A stretch of 64,000 nucleotides of DNA from Linnemannia schmuckeri (GCA_029449235.1 JANATG010000012.1:1488001-1552000), one strand, 5' to 3'. Shown: positions 43,276-56,620, counted from the stretch's first letter. The notes: generated from the sequence alone by a model not told the origin. Translations and numbers: made by a program.

Positions 43276-46038
43276 TCAGAACAAGAAGGCATTGCTGTCG
43301 CCATGAAACCACTCCCCGTACAAGTTGGGCCTCTCCCCCGCCAAAAACTGCTCATACGCCTCCTTCATCAATCCCATCCAGCTCTTTTCTTCAATCGGTG
43401 TCAGCCAGTTGTTATGCCAGTGATACGCATACGCCCCCATAACAAAGACCTCCGGTCCAGCCGTGAAGCCTTTCGTGTTCTTCTCTCCTTTTTCTTCTTG
43501 TACCAACTGCTGCTGTGGGCATACAGAGTTTCTGGCGCCGGAGAACGCATCAGGGAAGGAACGAAGATCTTCGACAGTCGTCTCGCGGTCAGTCTTCAGG
43601 CCAGTCTTGGACTCGGCGTTGTCGATCCGCAGCCAGAGGGGGTCAAACACAGCGACGGGCATCATGACCAGACCATTGTTCTCAATCACACTGTCCTGGG
43701 GCCTCAAGTATCCGCGTAACCGGGCTGGGTGGTAGATCTCGTTGGGCCGCATCTCTCCACGCCTGACCATTCGACGACGATGGTGGTGATGACGGCGAGA
43801 CGCGACGCCTGTAGCAGGAATAGGAATCGCAAAGAGAGAGTCACCATCCGATGAGCCAAGAGCGTCGTCTTCGCCGCCGTCATATACTGCTTGGTTGTCG
43901 GTCGAGGGAGCATCAGTATAAGTAGCAGGAGCAAGAGGCAATATTGGAGTTGATGGTACCGCAGACTTGGACCCCTTGACTGCCTTGGACTTGCCAGCTC
44001 GCACGCGCTTCTTGTCTTTGTATTTGTTCTTGATCTGCACTACTTTTTTCAACCTAAGAGGGTCCACACCTGTAGCACCGTCCTTTGTAATCTTTACCTT
44101 GATGCTCTGTCCATTCATCGTCTTTCGCAACTTTGTCTCTTGGATCTCCTTCTCTTTCATGGTGGCACCATCCAGGATCCGACGAGCGACGCTGCTGCCC
44201 TTGTTCAGCCTCAAGATCGCGGTATTATAGAGCAGCTGGTTACTCCACTCATACGCAAACTCTATTCCGGAGTCGTAGAAGGGCGACATGTCTCGGAGAA
44301 GTAACACGTCCGCGTCCAGGTACATGCCTCCGTATCTGTTAAGAATCAAGAACCGGGCTTCGTCCGAAAGGGCAACTGGTGGAGTGACAGGGGTGTTGCT
44401 GGGCTTGGCGCTTGTTGCGTCCTCTCCCCCTCCTTCTAGTGGTTGCTCGATGTCGTTATAGTCGGTCGATGGTGGTGGTGGCGGGTAGGCGAATGCGTGT
44501 TGTGCCTCTTGATTCCAGATATGGAACTTGATGTACTTGTTCAGCGGTTCCGAGACGAGATCCTTAGCAAATCTATTCTGCAGATAGTCCTCCGCCACAC
44601 CTCCGGGTAAATTCGAAGAGTCGATCCACAAGTGTAATCGGGCACGGTCCAAGGGCTGCGAGAAGAGGAAGGACTGTGCCGAGAGCGATAGTTTGTCTGT
44701 GATGACCCCTTGCCAAAAAATATGAAAGTCCATCATTCCTGCCTCCTCCAATTCATCCTCTGCTCCTCCTCCGCTGTCGCTGGCAATGGTTGTTGCCATT
44801 ATTGTTGAAGAGGTGGTGACGGTCCTATCATCGGATCCAGATCCAGTCTCTTGCCGATACCCGTCAACAATCGCTCCCTCAGCAGTCGTCGTCTCATTCT
44901 CCACCTCAATGTCGTCGTCCTCGCTTGCCGTAACTTGGGAAGAGTGTCTTAGGATTCGGTTTGGCCAAGATCGAGCCTCGCGCGAGGGGATCAAGTAGAG
45001 GTGCTCCTTTGTCAGGTAGTCCAAGCAGTGGGCGGAAGTATGAATCTTTCTGTCGCAGGGCTCGAGAATCGCGGTGTGGTTGATAATCCATCCTCGGAGG
45101 GGTCGCTCCATGAACAAAGGTCGTTGCTTCAGTCGCTGTTGTCGCTTGAGTGGATTTACTGTTGCTACTGCTGCTGCACCCTGTTCTTGCTGTTCCGTTG
45201 GTGCCACTAAAGAGTCGGATGAATCTGGATTCTGAACTGGTGCTGCTGCAGCTGTTAGTGCAGTTGCCTGTTCCTGTTCCTGTCCGGTATTCTTGTTGTG
45301 AATGTATTCAGTCCAGTCCTCATACGACGCAAAATCCATCGCTGAATCAACAATAGCAGAGGAGGGAGAAAAAGACTCTTGCTGACCAGCAGCAGCAGCG
45401 AAGGCAGCGATTCGGTCCTGTGCAGCCTTTGAGTGACAGAACTTTGCGAAGGCATTCAAGTTCAAGGCGGCGACTCTGGCATTGTTGGTACTGATCAGTG
45501 CTGGGTAGGGCTCCTTGTCGAGTTGCTGTAACCTCAACAGCTTTGCAGCTTTTCTCCGACGGCGCTCCTCCTTGAGTCGTTTCTGCTCTACCTTTTCTTG
45601 CCTCAAACGCTCCTTTTTGCGCTGCTTCCGGTTCTTGCGGGGTGGATCTGGTGATTGTGGTGGTGTTGATGTAGAGTCGGAGGGGTTGTTGTTCTTATGT
45701 GATGGATCCTTCATCATTGGGCGGAGCTCTGTCTCCGGTAGAAGAAAGGGTCGTCCTGGGCCATCAAATGCTGAATCAGCGAGGTCCGACTGGCTATTTT
45801 GAAGTTGTTGAGGTTCCTGTTTGGTTCCATCTTGCTTTGACTGATGTTGCTGATGTTGGTGTTGTTGGCTTAAGATGACAGGCTCTGACAGCTCGCCCTT
45901 GGCGTCATAAGGTGAAGGGATGCCATTGTCGTTGTCGATGTCTATACTGGACCAGACTCTAAAGTAGAAGAAGGAGGCGAACGTGCAAAGGGCGGCCAGA
46001 AGGACTGCGATTGTTTTGAACTGCCCTACATACGGCAT
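43276..46038 (-). CDS. DXD glycosyltransferase, type II membrane protein
   Basis: 920 residues, no intron. One N-terminal membrane anchor (IAVLLAALCTFASFFYF, residues 9-25) precedes a Gln/Ser-rich and Lys/Arg-rich stem. The catalytic part has LNRYGGMYLDADVLLLRD near 563-580, the sugar-nucleotide/Mn-binding DXD region of the Gly_transf_sug (GT32-like) group, followed by NQLLYNTAILRLNKGS. It ends with HNNWLTPIEEKSW. Likely a Golgi-lumen glycosyltransferase. A large insert with His and Lys runs (about 640-790) splits the catalytic part. The leader upstream is CT-rich (GA repeats on plus, 46060-46120). Donor and acceptor sugars cannot be read from sequence. Confidence 0.82.
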   Translation of the reverse strand: MPYVGQFKTIAVLLAALCTFASFFYFRVWSSIDIDNDNGIPSPYDAKGELSEPVILSQQHQHQQHQSKQDGTKQEPQQLQNSQSDLADSAFDGPGRPFLLPETELRPMMKDPSHKNNNPSDSTSTPPQSPDPPRKNRKQRKKERLRQEKVEQKRLKEERRRRKAAKLLRLQQLDKEPYPALISTNNARVAALNLNAFAKFCHSKAAQDRIAAFAAAAGQQESFSPSSAIVDSAMDFASYEDWTEYIHNKNTGQEQEQATALTAAAAPVQNPDSSDSLVAPTEQQEQGAAAVATVNPLKRQQRLKQRPLFMERPLRGWIINHTAILEPCDRKIHTSAHCLDYLTKEHLYLIPSREARSWPNRILRHSSQVTASEDDDIEVENETTTAEGAIVDGYRQETGSGSDDRTVTTSSTIMATTIASDSGGGAEDELEEAGMMDFHIFWQGVITDKLSLSAQSFLFSQPLDRARLHLWIDSSNLPGGVAEDYLQNRFAKDLVSEPLNKYIKFHIWNQEAQHAFAYPPPPPSTDYNDIEQPLEGGGEDATSAKPSNTPVTPPVALSDEARFLILNRYGGMYLDADVLLLRDMSPFYDSGIEFAYEWSNQLLYNTAILRLNKGSSVARRILDGATMKEKEIQETKLRKTMNGQSIKVKITKDGATGVDPLRLKKVVQIKNKYKDKKRVRAGKSKAVKGSKSAVPSTPILPLAPATYTDAPSTDNQAVYDGGEDDALGSSDGDSLFAIPIPATGVASRRHHHHRRRMVRRGEMRPNEIYHPARLRGYLRPQDSVIENNGLVMMPVAVFDPLWLRIDNAESKTGLKTDRETTVEDLRSFPDAFSGARNSVCPQQQLVQEEKGEKNTKGFTAGPEVFVMGAYAYHWHNNWLTPIEEKSWMGLMKEAYEQFLAGERPNLYGEWFHGDSNAFLF

Positions 46039-47045
46039 TGCTGGACAGAGGAGAGAGTGAGACGAGAGAGAGAGAGAGAGTAATGGTGAGGAGAGTGAGA
46101 GAAAGGTGGAGGAAGAGCCTTAATTGCAAGAGAGAAGGTGTGTGTGTGAGTAAGCGTACGCGGAAATAATGATTGTAGAGATTGAAACGAAGAGAAGAGG
46201 GAGAATCGAATGCCAATCCTTTGCTAAGAGAGTGAGTGAGCACCGATCACAAAGAGAGGACCCTTGTTATTTGATGTGCGATTTACAACAAGGAATTGGC
46301 AATGTGTGATAATTCCTCATTCCATCCTCCTCTGAAATGAAACGGAAGTAAGGCTCTCTGTAGTTTGCTTTCATTCAGGGGTAAAACATACATGTCTGGA
46401 TACACATCTACAAGGACACACATTCCAATTCCCCTATGCGTGTCTGTATATTGTGACTGCCAGGTCCAATGGTGATGATAGTTCATCCAATGCGGTACGC
46501 TACATATATACTCACTATGGGAGTCAATTGTCTCTAGCGATCTTTTTTTTTTTTTTTTCTTTTTTTTCGAATGATGGCTTGATCTGCAGTAAAAATAACC
46601 GCGTTGATCAACCACTACCGAGAGTGGCACTATCAACAACCACAGCAGAAAGAAATGCTCTGGACACCCTTTAGTGAGCTCCTGGCACCCGTTTGCCCCT
46701 CATCAGCCCCATCCCAACTATCCTCTCGCTCTCCACTCACCAACGGTGTGTGAAAACCCCATGTCAGTAGCCTCTTACCCCGTGTTGCTCTTCTTCTTTC
46801 CTTCCTTCCTTCCTTCCCATCTTCGACAATGCATCTCTGATATTGCGTTTGCTTATTTTGGGAGACGCGTTTTGACAGCAGGGAGCATTTATATGCTGCC
46901 AATGGGGAGTCATCGAATACATATTTTCAGTTTCCTTTTCGTTTTTCTTTCTCTCCCCTTTCACCACAACAGATCGGCTCTGTTGTTTTCAATTTTCATA
47001 GTAAAAGTATTGGTTCATCTTCATCTTTATTTTCCTTTCTCACGT
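46039..47045. other. Intergenic: glycosyltransferase leader and metacaspase 3' flank
   Basis: Purine-rich plus strand to about 46170, a T-run interrupted by C at 46542-46568, and CT-rich sequence near 46780-46820. No supported gene. Confidence 0.4.
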
Positions 47046-50000
47046 TCAGAAAGTAAAGATTGTTGTCATATCCATAGGCTTTCCAGAACCCAACTGCGGA
47101 ACCTGATCCAAATCCCTCTGCTTCATAAAATGCCTCATACTCGTCAACAACTCCTCATAGGTCTGTTCACGTTTCTGACTCAAACACTGAATCCACGCAT
47201 ACGAAACAGCTCCTCTTGCCATAGGGCTGGTATAGGGTTGGGGAAGACTGTATCCGAGCGGGTTGGGTTCTCCTGCATCGGGCAGATCGTGCGAGGAGGG
47301 AGAGTTCCAGTTCGTGATAGCGTTGGTTTGTTTGTGGTGGTTGGCGATGATGGCGGCGTCTTTTGCGGAGGCTCGGATATCGGCGGAGGCTTGGTCGTCT
47401 CGGCAGCCAGAGAACATGACTACATTTCCCTTTGTCTTCCTGAACAGCGCCATCTAGAAAAGAGATAAAAGGAAGAAGGTGAATAAAAGGGTTAGTGTAT
47501 GGAGTCACAATGTTAAAGAAGACATTAACATAGCCGACAGTCAGTATGAAAGAAGTAGTACCTTGCGGGCTTCTTCCATGCCCTCATCATCAGTTTCCTC
47601 TTCCTGCTCAGTCTCAATGGGCACCTGCTGAGGCGCGACTACACTAGACTCCTCCACAACAGTAACAGCAGCGGCGGCAACAACAGTCTCGGCCTCAATC
47701 ACCTGCGTCTCGCTGGCTGACTGCGACCATGCCTGAGAGTCACACTCGATACCACGATGATCCATCTCGGAGACGCCCTGGATCCCCATATTATGCACAG
47801 ATTTCGACCGCTTCCTGGGCGAGGGCTGATGATCGCCTTCCTCATCCGCCACCGACAGCAATAACGATGATCCTGTAGTAGCAGCAGCAGTGGGCCACAA
47901 AGATGCCGCATTTTGTTCCTCTTCAGCTGTGACGGTGGGCTCAGAGAGCTGGAAGGACGGGTAGTTGTTGCTGTTGCTGTTGGCTGCAGGCTGATCGCTG
48001 TTTCTGCTCTTGTCGACAGGTGGTGAAGAAAGAGAAGCGTCGGATCCAGATCGAGGAAGACGCTGCTCAGGACTACAGCTTCCATCACGAAGATCACTAC
48101 AGTCAGTCGTCGTCAAACGAGGCATAAACTCTTCCATCGCAGTGTCGCCATCCTGTCCATTCGAATCATCCGCAGAAAGGATCGCCCGCTTGCTATGAGC
48201 CTGAGGCGATCCACCAGTCAACGGAGATCCGCCTTCCTTGACATGGATCGCAGGGACACCACCAGGTGGCGCTAGGTGCCCATCCGTCGTCGTGACTGTG
48301 CCATCGGTATACTGCGCAATCACAGGCGTCGATGTCCCGCCATTAGAAGCCGACAAGGTGACAGTGGTTGTCGTAGTCGTAGTCGTTGTAGTTGTTGTCT
48401 GTGTTTGAGTAGCATTGTTGGATCCAGGGAGGTCAAAGACCACATCCATCGATGCCGACATGGCAGCCATAGCTCCGACCTTGGTCCTGGTGACTTTTTC
48501 CAATGCCGTGACTTGGTTTCCGTTATAGACATATGGCAAATCAAGCATGGTTCCTATTGTGCGGACGATCATCGGGGAAATAAACAAAAACAAACAAGCA
48601 TGCATAAATACACAATGCCTATCATTGCTTCTCCACAGCATAGCTCCCTGATTTCAAAAAAAAAAAAAAACAAATATTCCTTACCACTGTGGCATGCATC
48701 AACAAGGGCGGTGAGCTGAACTCCTGCGGGTAATTCCTTGACAAGTAGATCGTACATCTCATCGTCCGAGATGATTCCTGTCCTCAGGTAGTCGCACGGG
48801 TAAATGATCTCGTCATATCCATCCGTCTCGTCGCCCACTGTTCAGTAGCATAAGCAAGTTAACAGGGATGACCACAATGACAAAAAGAAAGAGGGGTTGT
48901 TAGAATCAAAAGGTCTCATCAATTGTCAAGATGCTATGGGAGGGGGAGAGTTCAACGAGGAGAAACATCGATGCATCCGTGCCCTGCTCCTCACTCATTC
49001 CTTGTTGTGCACGAGGGGCTAGTTAAGGATCATTCGAACAAAAAGAAGAAAAAATTGCGAAAGGGAGAAAAGAGTGACTCAAACTTACAATTTTCGGATT
49101 TGCCGTTGTAGGAAAAATCCTTAATCCGTCCTCCATGACCTGTTTCGATGTGTCCAGGTGACCAAATACGAAAGAAAAGCGCAGTGTATGAACAAACGCA
49201 AGGCAAGGGAAGGAAAGGAGACAGAGAAAAGAACAAGCAAGAAGCAAAAAAAAAAAAGACAAGAAAAAAAAGAAAGGAGGATTGTGAGTGAAAGGAGAAC
49301 GAGGGACGCATAAACTTCAACTTGTTCATTCCAGGGGCCGTGCGCTCTTTGTCTCCTTCTGTCAAGGGCACAATGTGAGAAATACACAATAGTGCACAAA
49401 TACATATCGAAGAAGGGCAGCAATGCGGACAACAACATCAACAAACGATCATAAAAACAAACTAACAAAACATAAACAATGGAGGGAGGATGACTACCTG
49501 CGTAGTGGAAGAAGAGGGAGTCCTGGGGCTCTGCGTCCTTGACGAGCCACTTCATCCAGTACCGGATGTTGGCTGCGGTGGGTCGCTTGTCCTCGTAGAT
49601 CTGATCGTCAGTCAGCATGATCGTGTCTTGGTACCTGAAACCGTAGTAACCGTTCAGAAACCCAAACACGTCGCGCGTGTCGTTGATACACCCGAGAAGC
49701 TGGTTGGGATCACCAAAATAGTTAATACCAATCAGCAGCGCTTTCTTTCTCCGAGGGCGGGTCGGGGGTAAAGGAATCATTCGTGGAACAACTGCTATCG
49801 ATGAGGGAGTTGCTCCCTTCAAAGGAACAGCACCGAGGGCACCTGGCTTGAGATTGTGGGCCTTAGAAGTTGCGCTGGCTGGGTCCTTTGAACTCTGAGG
49901 GATGGTATCGTTATCGTGGTCGAAGTACTTGTGATCGGGCGCATCAGGCATGGCCGTGGGTCCTTTGGTATTGGTTGTTGCTCGTGTGGGAGTTTTTTGC

Positions 50001-50659
50001 CCAGGAAGCTGGCTAATAGGTGTGTACGTTGAGCCACTACTGTTTACATTGTCGCGCTCACTGTCATCTATGGTTGCCTTTAATGGCACTGCTGCTCCTG
50101 GTGTTGTAGGGGCTGCAAGATATGTCGGCGAAGGTGTCGATGAATCCTTGCCCTTGTTTTCGTCAAGTTGGAAGGGGGGCAAGAGAGTTGATCCAGAAGC
50201 CGATTCAGAAAAGGAAGAAGGGGCAGTGTTATAGGAAGATGACGATGAAGTAGACGCTGTGAAGGAGGACGACGGTGAGGCCGAAGAGGAAGATAAGGGA
50301 GATGAGGTGGAAGTGGAAGAGGGTAGTAGAGGAGGTTGATCTTCTGTCCAGCTGCGGTTCATGCTCTGGTCGGATTCTCTTTGTTCCTTTGTTTGTTCGC
50401 CCTGGACAGAAAGCAACTCGATCTCGACGTCTTGACGGTCGGCGTGTTCAAGAGTATCACGATCGTCAAAGTCGCCGCGAGAGACGGAAGAGACGCCGTC
50501 GAGAGGGTCGTGTGTATGGTGGTGGCTGTGGGTGTTGTAACTCTCGGCCTCTTGTTCTTCTTGTTGTTGCTGTTTCTGCATCCTCATGAGTTCCTGAACA
50601 ACTCTCGTTACGTCTGCAAGGACATTGGGGTCGATCTCGTTGTTGTTGTACGAGGACAT
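47046..50659 (-). CDS. MCA1: Metacaspase with long prodomain and large linker insert (five exons)
   Basis: Exons 49498-50659, 49089-49139 (51 bp), 48685-48837, 47562-48553 and 47046-47453 join in phase to 921 residues. Metacaspases are Arg/Lys-specific cysteine proteases of the caspase fold, involved in stress, protein quality control and cell death. The p20 part starts at KKALLIGINYFGD; catalytic His389 is in HYAGHGG, where exons 1 and 2 meet inside the Gly codon; GYDEIIYPCDY follows; catalytic Cys453 is in DACHSG, again split by an intron. The p10-like end has VVMFSGCRDDQASAD. Typical fungal metacaspases have about 400 residues. This one has a 300-residue Q/S/T-rich prodomain and about 300 disordered residues (with a poly-Thr run) between p20 and p10. 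Confidence 0.92.
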
Positions 50660-53600
50660 GGTCGGTACGTTGTGTATGATATGGAACGGTAGTGTGGATT
50701 AAGGATGGCAGGGTTTGTTGCACAAGATAATGAAAAGGATAAGCTGATGGTAAAAGGGGGGATGGACAATGTTTGTACGGGTATAGTTTAAGAGTGTACT
50801 GCTGTGCTGTTAGAGGAGAGGAGCGAGAGAGATGGGGCTGAGGCAGAGGGCTCAAGAAAGGCAAAAGCAAGTGTCAATGGGTGCTACAACTTTACAAAAA
50901 AAGCGAAAGAAATGAGGAAAAAGAAGGGCCAGGACAGAAGCAATTTCTGTTTTTTATGATTACAAAGAGTGTACAATAACAAACAACAAACGAGGGTAAA
51001 AAAAGAAAACGCAGAGGTAGAAAACGGAAAGAAGGGCAGGTACGAAAAAAGGAGTACGAGAAAAAAAAGAACGGCGTTGAAAAAAAGAGAGACAGAGGAA
51101 GTGAGAAAGAGAGAGAGTGATGAGATTAAAGAAGAGGAAAGGGATCTGTATGAAATGTGAGATCAGAAGGAGGCGTGAATGAAATGAATGAAAGTGTGAA
51201 TGGAGTTCAAGAAAGAAGAGTGATGAATGAATGGGAAGAAGAAAAAAGAGAAGAAAAGGAAAGACAAGGAGGCTGTATAAATACAGAAAAGAAAAAAAGG
51301 TTTGAACAGAGTTCAGTTGCCAGAAGGGGAGAGAGGGAGGGACAAAGGGACAGAGGGGCAAAGGGAGAGAGGTCTAGTCCTTGTATGCGAATGATGATGA
51401 GATCTGGCTGTGTAAAGAGGGAATGAGGGGAAAAGACACAAACAAAGAGCCTGGCAGGGGAGAAGAACCAACAGAAGGAGAGAGAAAAAGAGAGCGAGGG
51501 AGCGGGAAGGGGGAAGACGGCCAACTGGAAAGGCTAAAAAAGTAAGCAATTGGAAGTCAATTGGGGTCAATTGGACAGTTTCTTTGAAAGAGAAGAAATG
51601 AACGGAAGGCATGAATCAAAAAATCAAAGACAGGTACACGGCGACAAGTAAAGGTAGTGAGTAAGAAGTGAGTAAGAAAGAAGGATGGATGAATTGATGG
51701 TTGTGAAGACGAGGATATGGTTGATGATTCTCCTCTTTTATGTTTTCCTTTGTCGACAATGATCTTCTATATGCTGGAAGCGGCACAAAAAAGACGAAGA
51801 GGGATGGAGCGGAAATCCAAAATAAAAAATCAAGGTAGAGAGATGTCCATTCTTCCCTCTACGGGACTACTACAGCCCAGTAGACAAGTAATTGTCCATC
51901 GACCCACCCGACCATGTTCCCTCATCCATGTTGTCTTTCTTTACCTCTCCGATAATTGCCTGAGTAACCGCTTCTTCTTCTTTGACAAACCGCTTTGTTC
52001 CCATTCATCCATAACGCAGTATTAGCAGCCCTTCCTTTGCCAATGTGGCGATCACCTTTGCTGTTGTTCTCATTGTCCCATGAACCCAAGGGAAAGGTCA
52101 TTCGACTTTCTCTCTCCCTCTCTCTTCCTCCGCAACTATTCGACCAATTGCCGCCTTTCATTTTGCTCCGACTCCGACTCAAGATTCCCTCACTTCCTCA
52201 TTATCACTCTCAGTCATCTCCACCTATCATTTTAAGCCCACACCACTAACGCCATCGCCAATGCCGAAGCCACTAATGCTACCCTACCTTTGTATCAAAT
52301 TTGAGCATCCAACAGGCAAAACCACTCTCATTACATTCTACAATGACCTTGTTCCTTCTTGACAACTTCATTACTTGGCTACCTATCTTCCCTTTAGCAT
52401 TAGCATCATTATGCATTTCTACACGCACGCACGCACATACACCGATCTGTACCACATCGCTCCTCCTCACCGCCCTTTTTTGTTTCCTTCTGACAACTCC
52501 AAAGCACCAAATAAACAACAAAGCAGGAAATAAAATTCGAGCAAACAACAAACACAAAGCATAAAACAAAAATACCCTTCTTCATTCCAAAAGCGGACAT
52601 TCTTCCTTCACTCCTTCACTACTCCTACTTCTCCTCGTTGTTTCCTCTTCATTTTACTCCTTTACTCCTCCTTCACTTCACTGAAGTCGTTCAGCCTTTA
52701 CGCCGCTGTCTTCTTGAAGAAACAATATGCATTAAGATTGAGGAAAATAATGACGGAGCATAGAGGGCGAGAACGGGTCGGTCAGATCATCGAAAATAAA
52801 GGAGACAGGCACAGACAAAGAGAGACAAAAAAAACTTTCGTTGGACACTTTCCTTTGTACTAAATCCAAAAGGGCAATCGAAACCAGGCGACCAACGACA
52901 ACAAAGAACGGATCCTTTTCTCTTCCCCTTTTTGCTTCATGGACTCAACAGACCCTTACTCTTCTCCTTTATTAACCCCCTTTTAAATGACACTTTATAC
53001 ATCATCATCATCATCCAGGCGACCTTTATCACCAGAAGGGGTGAGTGAATAAGCAATAAAGCAGATGGCACAACTTCACAGGACCACTTGGGTGATTGCA
53101 TTTTCTCTCTCTGTTTTTTTTTTTATCTCCTAGCTCTAGCTTATTACATGAAAGCCTATGGTTTTTTTGTTCATGATACCTCTACTTTTGGCTGTGGAGC
53201 GAGAGTACTGTTCGAAATGCTTGGAGTGCATGTTCATGCTCCTTCTCATCATATCTTTTAGCAAGTAGTTGCCAGCCACTCCCTCTTCGATTACCATCAG
53301 CATCAAGTATCACCGTCGTCTTTCATCAATAATCACCACCAAAAGCTTCCCTTATGTTCAACAACAATGCGCAATTGGGCGTTCGTGTTCCGCCACTCAT
53401 TTTTTTTTTTTTTTTTTTTTTTTTTCATTTCCCCTAGGAATTCTTTTAAAAAAAAGTGAAAAAGTGTACACATTTGGCATACATTTTTCATAACAAACAA
53501 ATATGCAAGCTGAGACATGGGCTCCCATGTTACTCTATCACTGGGTTCAATGATTAGCAAATGCTTGGTTGGATATGGGATACGGGTACGCTAGTTGTTG

Positions 53601-53770
53601 TCTTTTTTCATTTCTTTGTGTTTAAAAAACCAAAAAAGGTTTGAACTGTGGCTATACTTGGAACTTGAATGTACGGTACAGAGAGGAGCACATGAGCTTC
53701 TCTCTTTCACTCTTTCGGTTCACAGCCACTATCACCATCTATCACTTTAACTAGTGGCTAAAATCAAACA
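50660..53770. other. Intergenic: CT-rich leader of metacaspase, ThrRS 3' flank
   Basis: 50880-51600 is strongly purine-rich on plus (CT-rich in metacaspase sense). 51700-53400 shows no gene; it has a short (ATC)n near 53001 and a T-run of 27 at about 53399-53425. ORFs are repeat products. Confidence 0.4.
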
Positions 53771-56620
53771 CTAGAGACGACTGCCCTTAGCCTTGGACTC
53801 CCTAAGGTCCTTCAACTTCCCAACAACCTCCTCCAACCCTCTAACTTCCCCCTTCCCCTTCCTCTCTCCCACATCATCCCTACATCTAACATTCACACTC
53901 CCCGACCCAGCCTCCTCCGCTCCCACGACAAACACAAAATTCACCTGGCTCACCTCTGCATTCCGAATCTTCTTATTCAACGTCGCATCCGACCCATCCA
54001 CCTCCACAAAGAACCCTTCCTCAAACAATCTCTCCTTCACCTCCTCCGCATAAGCTATCCATTGTGGAGCAACAGGGATGATTTGGACTTGACGAGGAGA
54101 AAGCCAAAAATCCCAACGTCCGGCACAGTTCTCCGTCAGAATAGCAATCATGCGTTCGAGGGAGCCCAGCATTGCCCGGTGGATGATGATCGGTCGCGAG
54201 AAATCCGAGTCGTTTTGGTCACTGCCATTGTTACGGTACTGGAGATTGAATCGCTCGGGAAGTTGGAAGTCGAGTTGGAGCGTAGCGCATTGGTGGTTAC
54301 GACGGAGGGAGTCCCGAATGAGGATGTCGATTTTGGGGCCGTAGAATGCGCCGTCCTGGGGGTTGATTGACCAAGGGCGTCCGAACCTGTTCAGCGCATC
54401 CGTCAAATGCTATTCATCCATTAGGAAAATAGAAAAAAGCGAAAAAAGGCATGGTAAGTCCATGACCAAAGAATGCAAAGTGAGAATAGAGTTAATGTGA
54501 CAACAGTTGTGCAGGTGAGAAAGCACATTGCCAAAGTGCACAATCCAAATGCCATAGTTCATCAACAGAAAAAAAATTTACCTGCTCGGCCATGTCCCAC
54601 TCCTCAATCTTGCCAAGGAACTTCTCCGGACGCGTCGAAAGAGCCAAGGAGAACTCAAACCCAAAGATCCCATAAACATGCTGCAAGAAATCCAACGTCG
54701 CATCAATCTCCGCCCCAACCTGATCCAACCGACAAAACAAATGCGCATCGTCCTGTTGGAACCGTCTCACTCTCGTCAATCCTGAAAGTGCTCCCGAGGC
54801 TTCGTTCCGGTGGAGGACCCCGAAATCCGCAAACCGGAGGGGAAGTTCACGATAGGACCGTTCGCGGACGTCGAACATGAGGCAGTGGGCTGGGCAGTTC
54901 ATAGGTTTCAGGCCGAATTGCTCCTTTTCAACGTCGATCATAAACATTTCGTCCTTGTAATTCTCGTAGTGACCTGACGTCTTCCAGAGCTTGACGTTAA
55001 ACATGTTGGGCGACATGACTTCCGTGTACCCACGCTTACGATACTCGTTCTTAATGAATGACATCAACGTGTTGTAGATCCTCGCGCCATGGGGGAGGAA
55101 GAAGCATGACCCAGGAGAGAGTTCATGGAAAAAGAACAGTTCCTGTTCACGGCCGATTCGACGATGGTCTCTTTTCGCGGCCTCTTCAAGAAATTTCTTG
55201 TGATCAGCCATTTGTTTGGGCTCTGGGAAGGAGATGCCGTAAACGCGTTGGAGGGAGGCGTTGTTGGCGTCACCCAAGAAGTAAGAGGCCGAGTTCTTGA
55301 GGACAGCAAAGGACTTGATTCGGCCCGTGTGAGGAATGTGAGGCCCGCGGCAGAGGTCGATCAGAGGGCCGCAGCGGTAGACCGTCGACGACGTGTTGTC
55401 TGGGATCTTAGACTCGATCAACTTCAACTTGAACTCATTGTGCTATAATTGAGGGAAGGATTGGAGAGAGATTGATTATCAATCTTTTGTTCATATTTGC
55501 ATAGTGTTCAGGGACAAGAGTGCATGCAAATGGCAAAGAACAAGAGCATACCTTGAACATTTCCAAGAGGTCCTCCTTGCTGACCTCGAGGCGCTCAAAG
55601 GGCTGCTTCTCCTTGATTACATTCTTGGCGAGCGTCTCCAGGCTCTCATAGTCATTTTGGGAGACCAAGCTATCACAATTCAACATGAGAAAGAAATATT
55701 ATATATTAGTACCGACGGTCCATCAAGACATCCTCGTATCCATCATAGCTTAAAAAAATGAAAAAAGAGGACCTACCGCTCGTCTTTCATAGACATCTCA
55801 TAATAAAACCCATCCTCAATAGGAGGGCCAACACAAAGATGACATCCATAGTGCTTCTCACAAGCCTCGCCCAAGACATGAGCCGACGAATGCCAAAACA
55901 CCGCCTTCCCCTCCTCATGTTCAAAGTCCAATAGCTCCAAGGAGCAGGATTGGATGAGGGGCCGTTCGAGGTCCCAGAGGACGTTGTCGACCTTTGCAAT
56001 GACGACCTTCTCGACGAGGGATTTCGAGATGGAGAGGGCGATGGAGAGGGGGGACGTTTCGTAGGCAATGCCATCGCGGAGGGAGCCGTCGGGCATCTTG
56101 ATCGAGATGGGAAGTCTTGGCTGGGCTGAGGTAGAGAAGAGAAAAGGAGAGATAGTTTGTTGGTAAGTTATACTGTTATTCCTAAATGTAGTCTAGTGGA
56201 CCCTCTTTCTCTGCCTTTGCCTCACTCCTTGCATAGATACTCTTTTTTGTTGTTACCTGCATCAGCCTGGTCAGCCTTCTTCTTCAGTTCGTCAAACATG
56301 GCGATGCGGTGGGCCACATACTCGGGGACCGGGGAGACCTACACAACGCCATACAACAGACATAAAAAAAAAAGAAAAAGGCGTTATAAAACGAAGACAG
56401 ACGCCGTTGAAAATAAAGTTTGCATTCAAAATGATTCTTGATAGAGGAATGAGGGGGGTTTTTTTACCTCAAGAGGGTAAGCATGCTCGGATGCGTTCTT
56501 CTTGGCCTTCTTCTCCTTCATAGGCTTGGACTGAGGAGCCACCTCTTGACCGATCTGGGAGACCTGGGAGACTTGAGCTGGCTGCTGGTGAGGTTGGACT
56601 TGTTCTTGGATTGCGGACAT
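53771..56620 (-). CDS. THS1: Threonyl-tRNA synthetase, cytosolic type (six exons)
   Basis: Exons 56468-56620, 56257-56338, 55777-56125, 55552-55669, 54582-55442 and 53771-54409 join in phase to 733 residues, the usual length of eukaryotic ThrRS. It charges tRNA-Thr. In order: short N-terminal extension; TGS-like domain from ISIKMPDGS (about 84-145); second additional (editing) domain with HSSAHVLGEA; class II core with LPHGARIYNTLM, FMIDVEKEQFGLKPMNCPAHC (zinc Cys region; family usually PGHC), the motif 2 region RRFQQDDAHLFC, GAFYGPKIDI and motif 3 IIHRAMLGSLERMIAIL; anticodon-binding domain PRQVQIIPVAPQ. The start at 56620 gives a Gln-rich head and no clear mitochondrial presequence, though a TTG or internal start for a second form cannot be excluded. 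Confidence 0.95.
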
